Positions 1-10,912 of a stretch of DNA of 64,000 nt are shown here, piece after piece. Within the stretch, counting starts at the first letter, position 1. Every line of letters begins with the position of its first letter. The notes beneath the pieces are model-generated. The model made no database searches. It saw nothing but the letters and a program-made list of their open reading frames with translations, and was not told the DNA's origin. Both the position numbers and the translations under genes were made by a program. The DNA is from Ignelater luminosus (lineage: Eukaryota > Arthropoda > Insecta > Coleoptera > Elateridae): contig VTPC01008773.1 in assembly GCA_011009095.1 (NCBI GenBank), forward strand, positions 37,227 through 101,226, given 5' to 3'.

Positions 1-1829
1 AATTCGAAGTGGATTGGAATTATAGAAATGAGACAGGATATAGAAGCAGCAGTGAAAGAAAAGAAGAACAAATAGAAAAGATACTTAACAACAAGAAACC
101 AATCAGACTATGAGAGATACAAAGAAAAAAAAACAAAAGTAAAAAACTTAGTTAAAATTAGTAAACATGTTGCATGGACAAATTATGGAAATAAAGTGTG
201 TATACAGTACAGAGAAATCTAGAAGTTATTCTATGGAATGTTAAAACGAATGAGAAAACCTAAGACCATTATGCTTAAAAGCAAAGAAGTCAGAAATGGC
301 ACTACATATATTAACAAAAGAAGAGGATATTATGAAAAGATGGCGGGAATATTTTAGGAAGTTACAAGAAGAAGAAAAAATATATAGATGAAAAAAATGA
401 CAATGCAGTAGGGACCCACGGGGAAAGAGAAAACTTGGAAAATCCAGATGATGGGATAACTAGGAATGAATGAAATAAACTGAGAGTCGGGAAAGCACCG
501 GGAACGAATGAAATTACAGCCAAAATGATTAAATATCTAAATGATGAAGAAAAAAGAGAATTGTTACAAATGCTAAACTTGATAAAAAAGAAAAAGGAAC
601 ACCAAGGGACCGGAGAATTGGGATAAATCTGCCGCTTTTTAAGAAAGGAGATTGCAGAGAGTACAAAAACTACAAAGGCATAACATTAGCGAGAGTACCA
701 GGAAAAATATATGCCAGAATTTTAGAAAATCGACTACGAAACAAACTAGATGCAACTCACAAGAAACACAAAGTGAGTTCAGAAAAAATCGAGGAATTCA
801 AGACCAGATTTGTATCATTAGGCAGATAAGTGAAAAGACGACTAGAACTGGTAGAGAAATACATATAAGTTTCATTGATATGAAGAAAGCTTTTGGTCGC
901 ATAAAAAGAGAAAATGTATAGAGAGCCCTAGGAAAAAGAAATGTTGAAGAACTTAATTAACTGCATTCAAAGTCTATACTATAACACCACAAATTATGTG
1001 CGAGTAAAAAATGAAAAATCAGAAAACTTTAAAAGTACGATAGGATTAAAGCAAGGGCGTATCTTGACCCCGATCCTTTTCAACCTGATTTTGGACGAAG
1101 TGATAAAAAACAAAGAATAAATTGAAATCTTATCACGTGGACTAATGGAAAATGGAAATGAGAAAGGTAACAGAGGTTTACAATACAACATAAATGTCTT
1201 GAATGAAGAATTGAAAAGAATGAAGATGAAGATAAATTCTGAGAAATCAAAAGCAATGATAATTGGAAATACAGACAGGAAACACACTATTGAAGTAGAA
1301 ATGGGGCAAGTAAATAAATTTAAATATCTGGGTGCAATAGTGAATAGGAAAGAAAATAAAAAAGAGGAAATCAATGAGAGGCTAGAAAAAAACAGGAAAA
1401 ATATTTAATGCCATTAAGACACAATTTCTGGCAAAGGAAGAAGTTCCAAATCTTGCAAAAGCAGAGATGATTAAGAAGATAGTAAAACAAGTACTAACAT
1501 TCGGAAATGAATCATGGATAATGACAGAAAGGCAGATGTCTAAACTAAATAGTATGGAGATGCGCTTTTTAAGAAAGATAGAAGGAAAAACTAGAGGAGA
1601 TAGAATCAGAAAGGAGACTTTCAGAAACCACCAAAAATTACTACCAGTAGAGACTACAATACAACAAATTCGAGCAGGCCGGTAAGGCAGAAATATGAAA
1701 CAAAAAATAGGCTAGAGAAAAAGAGGAAGACCCCGAAAATCATGGAAGGATAAAGTAAGAAAAACTGCTGAAATTAGAGGAATTGCTTGGACAGATATTC
1801 TGAAGCTAGCTCAAGATAGAAAGGAATAA
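1..1829 (+). pseudogene. Decayed non-LTR retrotransposon (LINE), reverse transcriptase region
   Basis: Remnant of the ORF2-type polyprotein of a non-LTR retrotransposon, which reverse transcribes its own RNA at a nicked target. The reading frame is broken many times, but successive short frames follow RT order: a KAPGTNEITAKM-like stretch near 490-530, an NLPLFKKGD-like stretch near 625-655, KIYARILENRL near 703-735, FIDMKKAF near 871-894 (palm motif A), GLKQGRILTPILFNLILDEV near 1045-1105, then thumb and C-terminal pieces (KINSEKSKAMIIG near 1230-1268, KFKYLGAIV near 1318-1344, MEMRFLRKIEGKTRGDRI near 1555-1610) and a SWKDKVRKTAEIRGIAW end with a stop at 1827-1829. The YADD segment between motif B and the thumb is missing, apparently through a small deletion near 1115-1165. 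The 5' part lies outside the window. Seen: motif order and breaks. Known: these motifs define LINE RTs. The exact clade is not certain. Confidence 0.85.
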
Positions 1830-4800
1830 AAAAAGAGATAAAAAGAAACATGACGCAACTTCACTACTCCTACACCGAAAGGTAGAAGGAACCTAGAATT
1901 TAAGAAAAATATGTAGTTGCAGAGCTTGCAGTACTGAAAGCTCAACCACGCAAAACTAAGCTTGATAGGAGGAGTACCCTGTCGAACTTGATAGATAGCT
2001 ACCCTCTTACCACTATACACATCAATAATTTCCTGAAATTAATTCAAAAAAGAGCAATAAAAACAAACTCGCAGAGTTCAATAATTTTGTTGTAAAGAAA
2101 TAAATAATTAGATACAAACATAAAAAAGTCACAAAAAAACGGAATAGATCTGAATATTGATACATGCAACGAGTAATGTTTTTGTCAGAGATGATCATAA
2201 CTGAACTTTTTTGCTGAAACGTTTGTTAGACTTGTTACTAAAACGTAGCTTAGATTAGAATTCCATGAAAGACATACTTAACAGTAGGGATTTATTGTGA
2301 GACTTTTTTGACAAATTTAAACGCACACAAACATATCAACTACTAAGCCAATGCACAAAAATCTTGTTGGAAAAGAAAGTTCCTTTTTGGTATGTAGCTC
2401 TAACTATCAGAATTGTGATATTAATGGACACGAAGAAATCACGAGCAATTTTGCTTTTACCGAAAAGCTTTTTGGCTGGATGAATGATTAAGATTGTAAT
2501 GTCTGTGCTAAATAAAACAATAATGGGATAAAACTGTTTACACAGAATAGCCCACATGAAGACGAAACGAGAATATTTATGCTAAGTAAACTATGCAAAA
2601 GCTACACGGAACCAAAGTTCAAAACTGTATTGGAACTACAAGCCTACGAACACAATGCCCACCAGAAAATAATAAATTAGGCTTAGATTCTTATAACTTG
2701 ACATTATTCATAGAAGTCTTAACTTTAACATCACGATACTTGAAGGGCTATACGGAACTATGGAAGTAAATTTCAAAATTGTGTTGAAACAAGCCCAGGG
2801 GTACGAAGCCCATTACACTGCAATCAATCAGTAAAGTTTATACTATTCTTTTAGTTTGGCATTATTCTTAAAAGTTTTAATCGAAATTTTCTTTTCAACT
2901 TGCCAAAGAAAATTGTAAATGCCAATTTAAAAAAATTATTAATGGATGCATTTAAGTAAGTGTTTTAAAACATAAATAAATAGACCCTTACACATAGAAT
3001 ATTAAATTTCCCTTTTAGGTTCACTATAATATTGAAAGAAATATGGGGATAAAATAAACTTAAACAAGTAGCAGAATTATTCTGAAGAATTCGACTTCTT
3101 TTATAAAGTTCAATTTCAGAAACAATAAATTTTAAAGCATACTACACTAAAGCATGTACTCGGATTTTTTCATAAGGAAACTATTCTCGTAAGAATGGGT
3201 AACAATGACGCCATCAGGATTGTACCCAGGAAAAGTATCAGGGCCGCATTTGATAATTAGAAAAGAATATCGTAGCAAACCGTACATTTTTGGTCGAGTA
3301 GATATATAACAATTATGTGGTGTGTTGTTTTATTTTCGTTCTTTTTGTTTTACATATACTAGCTGCTGTAATAATATAGTTTAGTGAGATCTTACTGTCT
3401 ATTTTTATTTTACAACTCGCAAATTAGACTTATTCCCGTTAATTAAAAAATTATGTGTCCAAGCTGAATATTTCTTTTGAGGATATTTGTTCATAGCATA
3501 TAAAAGCTTTTCAAAGTTTTTATTGGTCTGCTATAGTTTCAGAAGCAGATAAAAACCATAAACTTTTCTAAAGCGCACTTGACAAATTGCAGTTACGATG
3601 GGCGTGATAATAAAAACAATAGGATTTACAGACGTCGCGTCCGTCGGTCGCCAACGTTAATCAAAATAACAGAACAAAATGGAAGCAGGTAATTAATGTT
3701 TAATACAATGAAATATCGGTTTATATTCAAATTATTATGTAAATTGTTGGACGATGTAGTCTCATTGTTAAATTTACATTTAACTTAATTTGCCAGATTT
3801 ATTAGGTGAGAGGAAATGGAAGAACACTTTCAGCATGCTAATACGCAGTTTAGAGCCATTTAACATGAAAGGTTCTGATTTACTGATTAGTGATTACTTA
3901 GAAATATTACGTGACTGTGTATACTGATACTTTCATTACTTTATTTACGTAGCTGTATAATGGAAAGAGTATTTAATGGCAGATGCAATCTGAAAAACTC
4001 CATTAAACTTTGATCAGTAAAAAATGTATTTCTTTCTCTAAACGTTTTATGTGTGATTAAAGGATAGTTTAGAAGCTATCGTGTTAATTATTTTTTTCAT
4101 TTGAAAGTAATGTTAAATTCTGAAGTATTCGTATGACTGTAACAATGTATTCAAAATATAAACAAATACATTTCAAAATTTTGAGATATACAGCGTTCAC
4201 GATGTTTCTGCGCCGTATATGGCTGTGGAAGAATGACAGTTTGAGTATTGTAAACCGAGCTGTTTATCTTAAATATTATTGTCGCATAATGTGCTTTAAG
4301 GTTATGATTTTATGACAGTTTAACCTCACGCTGTTGTCTTTTTTTGTAAATCTGTAAATATAAGGAAAACTTGATTTCTTTTTAACAACAGAAAACTAAT
4401 CGGTACTAAGCGTTTATGCAAAATTTTTGATCGTGCAAAGCGTCAAATGCAGTCGCAGGTATGACAATTTCCAAAAAAAAAAAAACACTTCCAACCTAAC
4501 AAAATGAAAGCATAGCCTGGTACGGCCCAGAAACATCATGAACAGAGTATATAATATGCTGTTAAATATTCTAAGAACGTACATTTCACTAGAATTTAGA
4601 CTAAAATGAACAAATGCCGATATTATTGTTAACTTAAATTTATATATTATATAAATGATTTCTTAAAAGACATTTACAGCAATAACAGAGTCTTTTCAAG
4701 TCTGAAAATCTTAATAAATGAACCACTAGCACACAAAAATAGAAAAAGGGAGAACCAATTCACATGTAAAACAGTTAAAACGGTCGGCATTGGCCTTGCC

Positions 4801-5184
4801 CTTATACAAGTCCTGTAAATATCAGAAGTTATTTTCCTGATAGCCCAATTTACTTTATTAGTACAATCTAGTCTATTAATGTCCACACAAATCCATTAAC
4901 CCAGAAATTCTAACTTGTTAGTTAGACGATACAATAAATAAACGTAAATTAGTTCTAAACCGCAACTTTCCAATTTACACCAAAAACACAACTTCCCTAG
5001 TTCACCGCATCTAGTTAGTCTATTTTCAGCTTTTCCATTATAATGTAATATGGGCAAAATTATTATTGTCACAGTTTTCGTGTTTTGATTTGAAGGTACA
5101 AATGTTTACGAAACTCTGTTTATACAAAATAATAGAAATACGTGCTTCATGTTTGCTAATAGAGTTTTGTTTTCAATCTTTCAG
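1830..5184. other. No recognised gene; AT-rich DNA upstream of the GTPase exon
   Basis: All open frames here are short and unlike known proteins. The only standout is a CpG-containing patch near 3630-3660, described separately as a weak exon candidate. No P-loop (GxxGxGK) exon for the neighbouring GTPase was recognised, although it would be expected upstream of 5185. Confidence 0.5.
3632..3688 (+). other. Weak candidate small exon or 5' leader with CpG-rich start
   Basis: A 57-nt stretch bounded by a possible acceptor (TTTACAG, ending 3631) and a possible donor (CAG|GTAATT at 3689). It begins with an unusual CpG cluster for this AT-rich window (ACGTCGCGTCCGTCGGTCGC). It is open in one frame for all 19 codons and also holds an ATG close to its 3' end. 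If translated from that ATG it ends in phase 1, whereas the GTPase exon at 5185 starts in phase 0, so a direct join would be out of frame. It could be an untranslated leader, a chance match or a remnant. Transcript evidence would be needed. Confidence 0.15.
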
Positions 5185-5380
5185 CCCGAAAGCTGTATAA
5201 GTAAATACAGCGATCCTCACGCTTATTGCGTGGTTTATTCGAGCGCCGACAGATCAAGCTTGGCATGTGCGGAGAGAATTCTTCAAAATCTTTGGACGTC
5301 TGATAGCATCAGCACCAAAGCCGTTATACTTGTAGCTAATAAGGCTGATCTTGTGAGGTCTAGGGTGGTCCCAACGGAAG
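5185..5380 (+). CDS. Internal exon of an RGK-family small GTPase (Rad/Gem/Kir/Rem-like)
   Basis: Partial coding sequence, 196 nt. The frame runs from PESC through DPHAYCVVYSSADRSS to VILVANKADLVRSRVV and ends in the middle of a glycine codon. The AYCVVYS strand, the NKADL G4 guanine-specificity motif and the LVRSRVV segment after it are hallmarks of RGK GTPases, which in animals bind the beta subunit of voltage-gated calcium channels and inhibit the current, and affect the cytoskeleton. Splice sites are strong: a pyrimidine-rich acceptor (TTTTCAATCTTTCAG, ending 5184) and a consensus donor (AAG|GTAAGT at 5381). The exon starts in phase 0 and ends in phase 1. The P-loop and switch region must lie in an upstream exon, and the G5 motif and RGK C-terminal tail in a downstream exon; neither was recognised here, implying very long introns. 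No stops or frameshifts, so it looks like a live exon. Which RGK paralogue it is cannot be told. Confidence 0.85.
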
Positions 5381-7162
5381 GTAAGTCAAATAATATTCAT
5401 TGATTTATTAATTATGAATGAAAAATTTAAATGTGTCTATAGGTAGGTAGATAAGGAATAGTTAAATTTTATTTTTATTGTGTCAAATTCCCTTTAGAAA
5501 TTATCAGTTAATGACGGCTAAGCGCATTATTATCATTATTATCGCGCAACTGTTTACCAAACATAGAAGACAAGAAAAAACTTCAATACGCAGATTAGTT
5601 TTTAAAAATTTAAAATTGTAATAAATTCTTTTCTAAAAGACTAAAAAATTCCAAATAGAAAGTTAAAACGAACATGTTAAGGAAACAATAGATCACTCGT
5701 CAAAATAAAAATATCTAAACTGTTAAATCTATCTTCAGTTACTTTTTATACAAAATTCAAGCAAGATATAATTAAACTTTTATTATCTTAAATTGTTATA
5801 ATTATAAATATTGAATATAAACAAAACCGAACGCAGATAAATCGCAGACTTAACACTTTAGCTATTACATGTACGCCTAACAACTTTTGTAATTAATAAT
5901 AGTTGGGCGTCAAGAAAGTTTATTAACTGTAAATTAAATTCAATAAATGTTATACCCAAGTTATAAACACCATCTTCTCCGAACCTCAAACATATTGGAT
6001 TATTATTAGACAACAATAATAAATCTGATTAAAAGTTTAGCCTAAAAGGGAATCCAAATAATAACGCACAGAATGTAACAATAATATAATCATTAAAAAA
6101 AATTAATGGTAAGAAAACAAGAAAAACTAATATTATTATTTCATATAGAAAGTTCTACCCAGTTGCAGAGTATACTACTGGAGATTTTAATTAACATAAC
6201 AAAGAAACAGAAGTTGCTAATGCTGGTACCGTGTCATATGAATTTTCAAGAGATAATTCGAGAGCCTGTTAAAAGCACTTGAGTGTGCAAAATGTGTTAA
6301 TTTTAATTAGAAGTGCAGGAAGAGCCCGATAACGATGTTTTTACGTCGTTGCATAAAGAGTAGTATTTACAATCAAAAATCAAAATAGTATGCAATGAGT
6401 GCTAAGGAATAAACAGAAAACAAATGAAACTTGATTAAAACATATTCATTGTGCACATAAATATATTTCACTTTTAATTGTGTAGTTTGTTATAATTTTG
6501 ATACACATTAGAAATTAATAAAAACAGAACCTTTAGAAACTGATTGAGAGTTAAGGTTCGGCCTAATGCCTTACGGATTTATGTAGTTTTGGCGTTGAGA
6601 TCATTAGTTTTCTTAGATATTTAATTGCATTCCTATAACAGATCTGGAATTTTTCAAAGCGCATAAATAAATGTCTTTATTTGTACTTTGGATCATATAA
6701 CAATAAATGTACAAGGCAGTATGGTTCTGTAACATAATTATAAACATACTAAGTCAACCACTGTATTACAGTTTTCAAAAATATAAGATATAACACTACA
6801 TATAGCGAAATATAGTATAATAAAGACAGGTTGCTAACATTCCAAATTTATTACCTGGGAATATTCTTCTATTGACTAATAACACCCACCCAATAACGAT
6901 GTTTAAATTCTTTTTGTAAAAATATTTGTAGCTTTAGTTTTTAGATTCTGAGACAGTTTAATAAATAGTTCTATTGTAGTACTTATATATCATCGCTTTT
7001 TTAAATTTGGCAGTCTTATGTTTCATCAAGCTAATAATATTCTCACAATTTCGACTTAAATATTAATGGAACTTTTAAAGTTTTTATCAAAATTGTCAAA
7101 ATTATTAACGCATGACAAAATTAGTTTTTGTATGACGAGGGCATTTGTAGATATGGTATGTA
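5381..7162. other. Intronic-looking AT-rich DNA; nothing recognised
   Basis: Immediately follows the splice donor of the GTPase exon, so it is most likely intron. No frame longer than about 60 codons, no transposon motif and no clear inverted repeat were seen. Confidence 0.5.
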
Positions 7163-7948
7163 CAGTATCTAGCAAATTACGTGCGAATCGAAACGACGCC
7201 GTTTAGAAACCTGCCTTGCATTGATGTATGACTGGTTGCATCGGCGTCTTATACAGAGGGATGCGATCTTGAGTAGGTTTTGTTAATATTTCCATCTCTA
7301 ATTTGATCATATATATATTTTTCTTTTTTATAAATAAATAAATTAACAAATTAAAATAATAAAGAAAAATCTTATTTTTTAATTTTATTCGTTCTTATTT
7401 TTTATATAACTTGTGTTTTGTATCGTAATTTATTACATTACGCAGTTATGTATATTAATTATTTTATTATTATTATATGATTACTTTCAATTTATTTTAG
7501 TCGGAAAATAATTAAAAAAATATTTGTTTAGATTAGGGAAGAAGGTAAAGTTTGGTAATTTCTTGCATGAATTAAAATACCTGGATTCAATTCTCTAAAT
7601 TCTTTTCTCAACTTGTTTCAACAGTTAAAAACTTTTCATTGATTTGCAATCGTATGAGTTTGTAAAACAAAAACAGAAAAATGTTTTATTCTAGGATTTA
7701 TTTGTTTTGATTTATACCCATATTATTTAATTTATTAATTTAATAATTACGGTTTCTTCTAAATCAGAAACACTATATGTATTTAATTGAAAAAAATTAG
7801 GGTTCGAAACACGTATTAAAATTAAATATACTTTTTCATTAAAATCCCATCCCTCTGTATAAGACGCCAATGCAACCAGTCATACATCAATGCAAGGCAG
7901 GTTTTTAAACGGCGTTGTTTCGATTCGCAAGTAATTTGCTACATACTG
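7163..7948. mobile_element. Tc1-like MITE with ~105-bp terminal inverted repeats, TA-flanked
   Basis: A 786-bp non-autonomous DNA transposon. It begins CAGTATCTAGCAAATTAC and ends with the inverted counterpart ...GTAATTTGCTACATACTG. TA dinucleotides flank both sides (7161-7162 and 7949-7950), the target duplication of the Tc1/mariner superfamily; CAGT termini are common in Tc1-type elements. The arms (7163-7263 and 7848-7948) align without gaps with about five mismatches, so they are roughly 95% identical; similarity continues a few bases further inward. The ~580-bp centre is very AT-rich and has no coding capacity, so movement would have required transposase from a related element. Confidence 0.8.
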
Positions 7949-8256
7949 TACAATGTACATACAGCCTTAAAAGTATCTCTACATGTCTCGTTGTTTTTTT
8001 TGTTGAATATTAATCTGATTATTTTCTTTTTGGCTAAATACATGTTACGGGAAAAGTGATAATTAGAAACCTCGAACGGAAGCTTCCTCTATAACACAGA
8101 TTACAACTGCTACATCGGAATTGGGTTGGTTTAGCGATATGTTTCGTAGGTAGCCTATTCTCAGAAGACAAAGTAGGGAATGCGTTAGAATCAATGGACG
8201 CCAGTAACGATAGACGGTACTTCCTGGATAGTACAGCTTTGTCATTATCTTATTAT
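7949..8256. other. Short unassigned stretch between two transposons
   Basis: About 300 bp, somewhat less AT-rich than its surroundings near 8070-8240, with an open frame on the minus strand that continues across the transposon boundary at 8261 and so is not a real gene. No family recognised. Confidence 0.4.
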
Positions 8257-8260
8257 AAAT

Positions 8261-10908
8261 CTGTATATGAGAAGCAGTTGGGTTGAAGTCCACTTTTGAG
8301 AATTTTACACGAGGACGAAAAAACTGCAAAAGGTACAATTTCATATTACACTGTGACCACAAATCCTATCCAATGAACTTAATTTTTTTACACATCTTTC
8401 AAATATTTCTTGTGGATTTCTCTCAATAAAATTTGTTCAGAGTTTATTAATATCAAAGAAAAAAAAACGATTTCAAACACATGCAGTACAACAGCCTTAA
8501 TGCTTCTGATTTTTATTGCTTAATTCAAAAACACACATTTAAAAAATTTTAACTTCTTACTAAATAGTAAGAAGTACTAAGTAGTATTTGTAAAAACAAA
8601 TTCCCAAAAATGTGAAAAATATTTTGGCTTATTTAATTTAAAACACGTTTCATACAAATTTAAACACATTAACCTTATAAAATTATTTTTATTTAAATGT
8701 ATATTATAAGAAGCTCGTCAGACGATGCGGCTGAATATTTTAGAGATTTGTAGGAGGGTAGGAAATATTTGTCAACCCATTCTAGGAGATCCAGCAGGTG
8801 GTGATATTTCGCGGCTTTAATGGGTATTGTGTTATTTCGAGTAACTAGAAGGTTTCTCAGAAGAATGTAAAGATAACCTTACTTTTCGCTTCAAATTAAC
8901 TGAATGAAACTCTTCTTCTTTAAACGTAGTTTTGTAGTACAAAATAGCTTGATTAGTTGTCCTTACTTGGGCAGAAACATTTGTATTTTTCTTTCTGGAG
9001 ACCACTGGAGCTTCACTACCTTTGAACAAGCTGCTAACGTCTTTAAAGCCTTCTGTGTTCATTGAGGAAACAATGAATGGACTTTTATTACCGCAGGTGC
9101 TAATAAATAGTGCCCAGACTCCAGAAACAGCAATTTCTAGAGTTTTCAGGATTTTTCTTTTTCTTTCAATTATTGCATGGACCGCTTCCATGTGGGTGTG
9201 GTCTTTCAGCAGGTACATACTGATGATTTTTAAAGTGGGAATTTTTTTCAGCAACCAAATATGTACACAGGAATTATCATTTTATTCCTATTTTGGCCAT
9301 TCCAGTTGTTCGACTATATCGAAAGTTCTTCAACTTTTTTGTCCAAGTTTTCCAAAGTCCATATTATAGTGCACGACGATATCTTGTTTCCACCTCTCAA
9401 ACCTTGCGTTTCGTCCCAAATCAAGCAATAAAACTGTTTGGTAGTGTCACAATGAATTGGTAAATTCAAAAGTTCAGTTTTCGTAGAAAAAACGAACGTG
9501 TGTTATTTAAACAAGGTGTAATAGGTGAACATTTTTGTAAATGTAACATGGCCACCATTTCTTTGACATTGCTCTTTTTTGCTTCTTCTTTATCTCGGTT
9601 TTTTTATAGTTTGTATCTAGGATCTGCCTCTTGGTGATGTGTTCTCTGTGCACTTTAATATTTTCTTTCTCAGCTTCCGACGTACTTTCTCTTAAGATTT
9701 TAAAAAAATGATTACAATCATCGCATGTGCCAGTTGATGGTTGATAAAAACTGAGATTGAATCCTTCATTAAATACTTTTCTGTAAAGCCATCTTTTGCT
9801 ATCATATCTTCATGTCTGTTTTCTTCGCTGCATTTTTCTGTGAAATGTTTATACAGAATACTAATGTTTAATTCTGGACTCAAATATTGTCTCTTAGTTC
9901 TTTCTCTGCAGTAATGTGACTGATAAAAAGGAAATGAGAAAATGTGCGATACCACAGATCTGACTTCTTCGGGTAATTTATTTTTAGGAGAGTGTTTTTC
10001 TCTTTTATCTGCTGCAACAAGCCCACTTTCTTTTTTCTTGCCTAAGGCAATACGTACACATTTTCCAGTTATACCAGTGTGTTTAAATATATAACTTCAC
10101 ATACAACAATCTTATTTTCAGTAGTTTGTAGGTGGTAAATCTTACTCTTTGTTCGTCTAGAATGATTTGATAGTTTTTCATCAAGCATAGATGCAACAAA
10201 TTGCTTCCTGTGTCCCCAGTTGAATATATCTTTCCAAAAGTCTTTAAATATATTTAGTCGTTTATCTTCCTGGATATTTTCACCACACCTTCTTGGACAA
10301 GAGCAAGACAATTTTAGTTTCTTGTCTTCATTTATTTTATTTTTTTAGCCACAGAGTATGTGTAAGAAGAACCTTTTAATTGAGCGCTCATCGCTACATG
10401 CCTCTCATTTCGTTTCTTACTCGTTTTTCCCCTTGGTTAGGTTTTGCTTGTCAAGATTCAAGGTTTCTTCATTGATAGGTGTTGCATTTGTAGTCGACGG
10501 TACTTTATTTTTATCAAATGAATAAGTGTCATTTAAAAAAAGCACAATTGGCATAGAAGGTTTTTGTGAACAAATCTTGCCTGGAAATGTTTTGAAATAT
10601 ATTGAAGGGTTTGAACAACTATCCTGTAAAATCTTTATAAGCAGAAAGGCTGAAGTCCCGTTTATATCCTTATACCGCTAACAAAACAGAAACGTTTAAG
10701 AAGCATAGGGGCGTAAGTGGGACTTAAGTCTTTATGCTGCTAAGAACTAAGGGAGTTGCGCCTTTTTAATTGTGTGTCGTTTTTTTATTATTGAATCTGG
10801 GACTTCAGCCTTTCTACCATAAACGAGAAAGAGTATTTTAAGTCCAAAAATGATTTAAACCCCATTTCTGAAAAAGTGGACTTCAGCCCAACTGCTTCTC
10901 ACATACAG
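8261..10908 (-). mobile_element. Complete DNA transposon with 37-bp TIRs and 4-bp target duplication (Sola-like?)
   Basis: A 2648-bp element bounded by near-perfect inverted repeats: CTGTATATGAGAAGCAG... (8261-8297) and its counterpart at 10872-10908, with two mismatches in 37 bp. The same 4 bases, AAAT, lie directly outside both ends (8257-8260 and 10909-10912), as expected for a target-site duplication. The right subterminal part carries more copies of the TIR core: a perfect 17-bp inverted pair AGAAAGGCTGAAGTCCC (10643-10659) and its complement (10799-10815), plus a variant near 10713-10732. A broken DDE-like gene lies inside on the minus strand. Four-base duplications occur in the Sola superfamily among others; assignment to Sola is inference from duplication size and protein type. 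Confidence 0.8.
8832..10660 (-). pseudogene. Broken DDE-like transposase of a multicopy arthropod family
   Basis: Read on the minus strand, pieces appear in the order of a family seen in many copies in arthropod genomes. An N-terminal cysteine-rich block (CSCPRRCGENIQEDKRLNIF, about 10308-10249) precedes FKDFWKDIF and a RRTKSKIY segment. A spacer with YYCRERTKRQYLSPELN-like residues follows (about 9910-9840), then FYCLIWDETQGLRGGN (about 9445-9395), a NNWNGQNRN segment that corresponds to the usual SDNCGGQN catalytic block with its aspartate lost, and DHTHMEAVHAIIER (about 9209-9165). The final frame ends at 8832. Several frameshifts and stops separate the pieces. The N terminus is unclear; about 10660 is a guess from the last plausible coding triplets. 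Its position inside well-matched TIRs makes it the element's own transposase. No longer functional. Confidence 0.65.
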
Positions 10909-10912
10909 AAAT

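Noticed and set aside
8063..8362. 99-codon minus-strand open frame
   Set aside because: It runs across the left end of the transposon at 8261, joining unrelated sequences.
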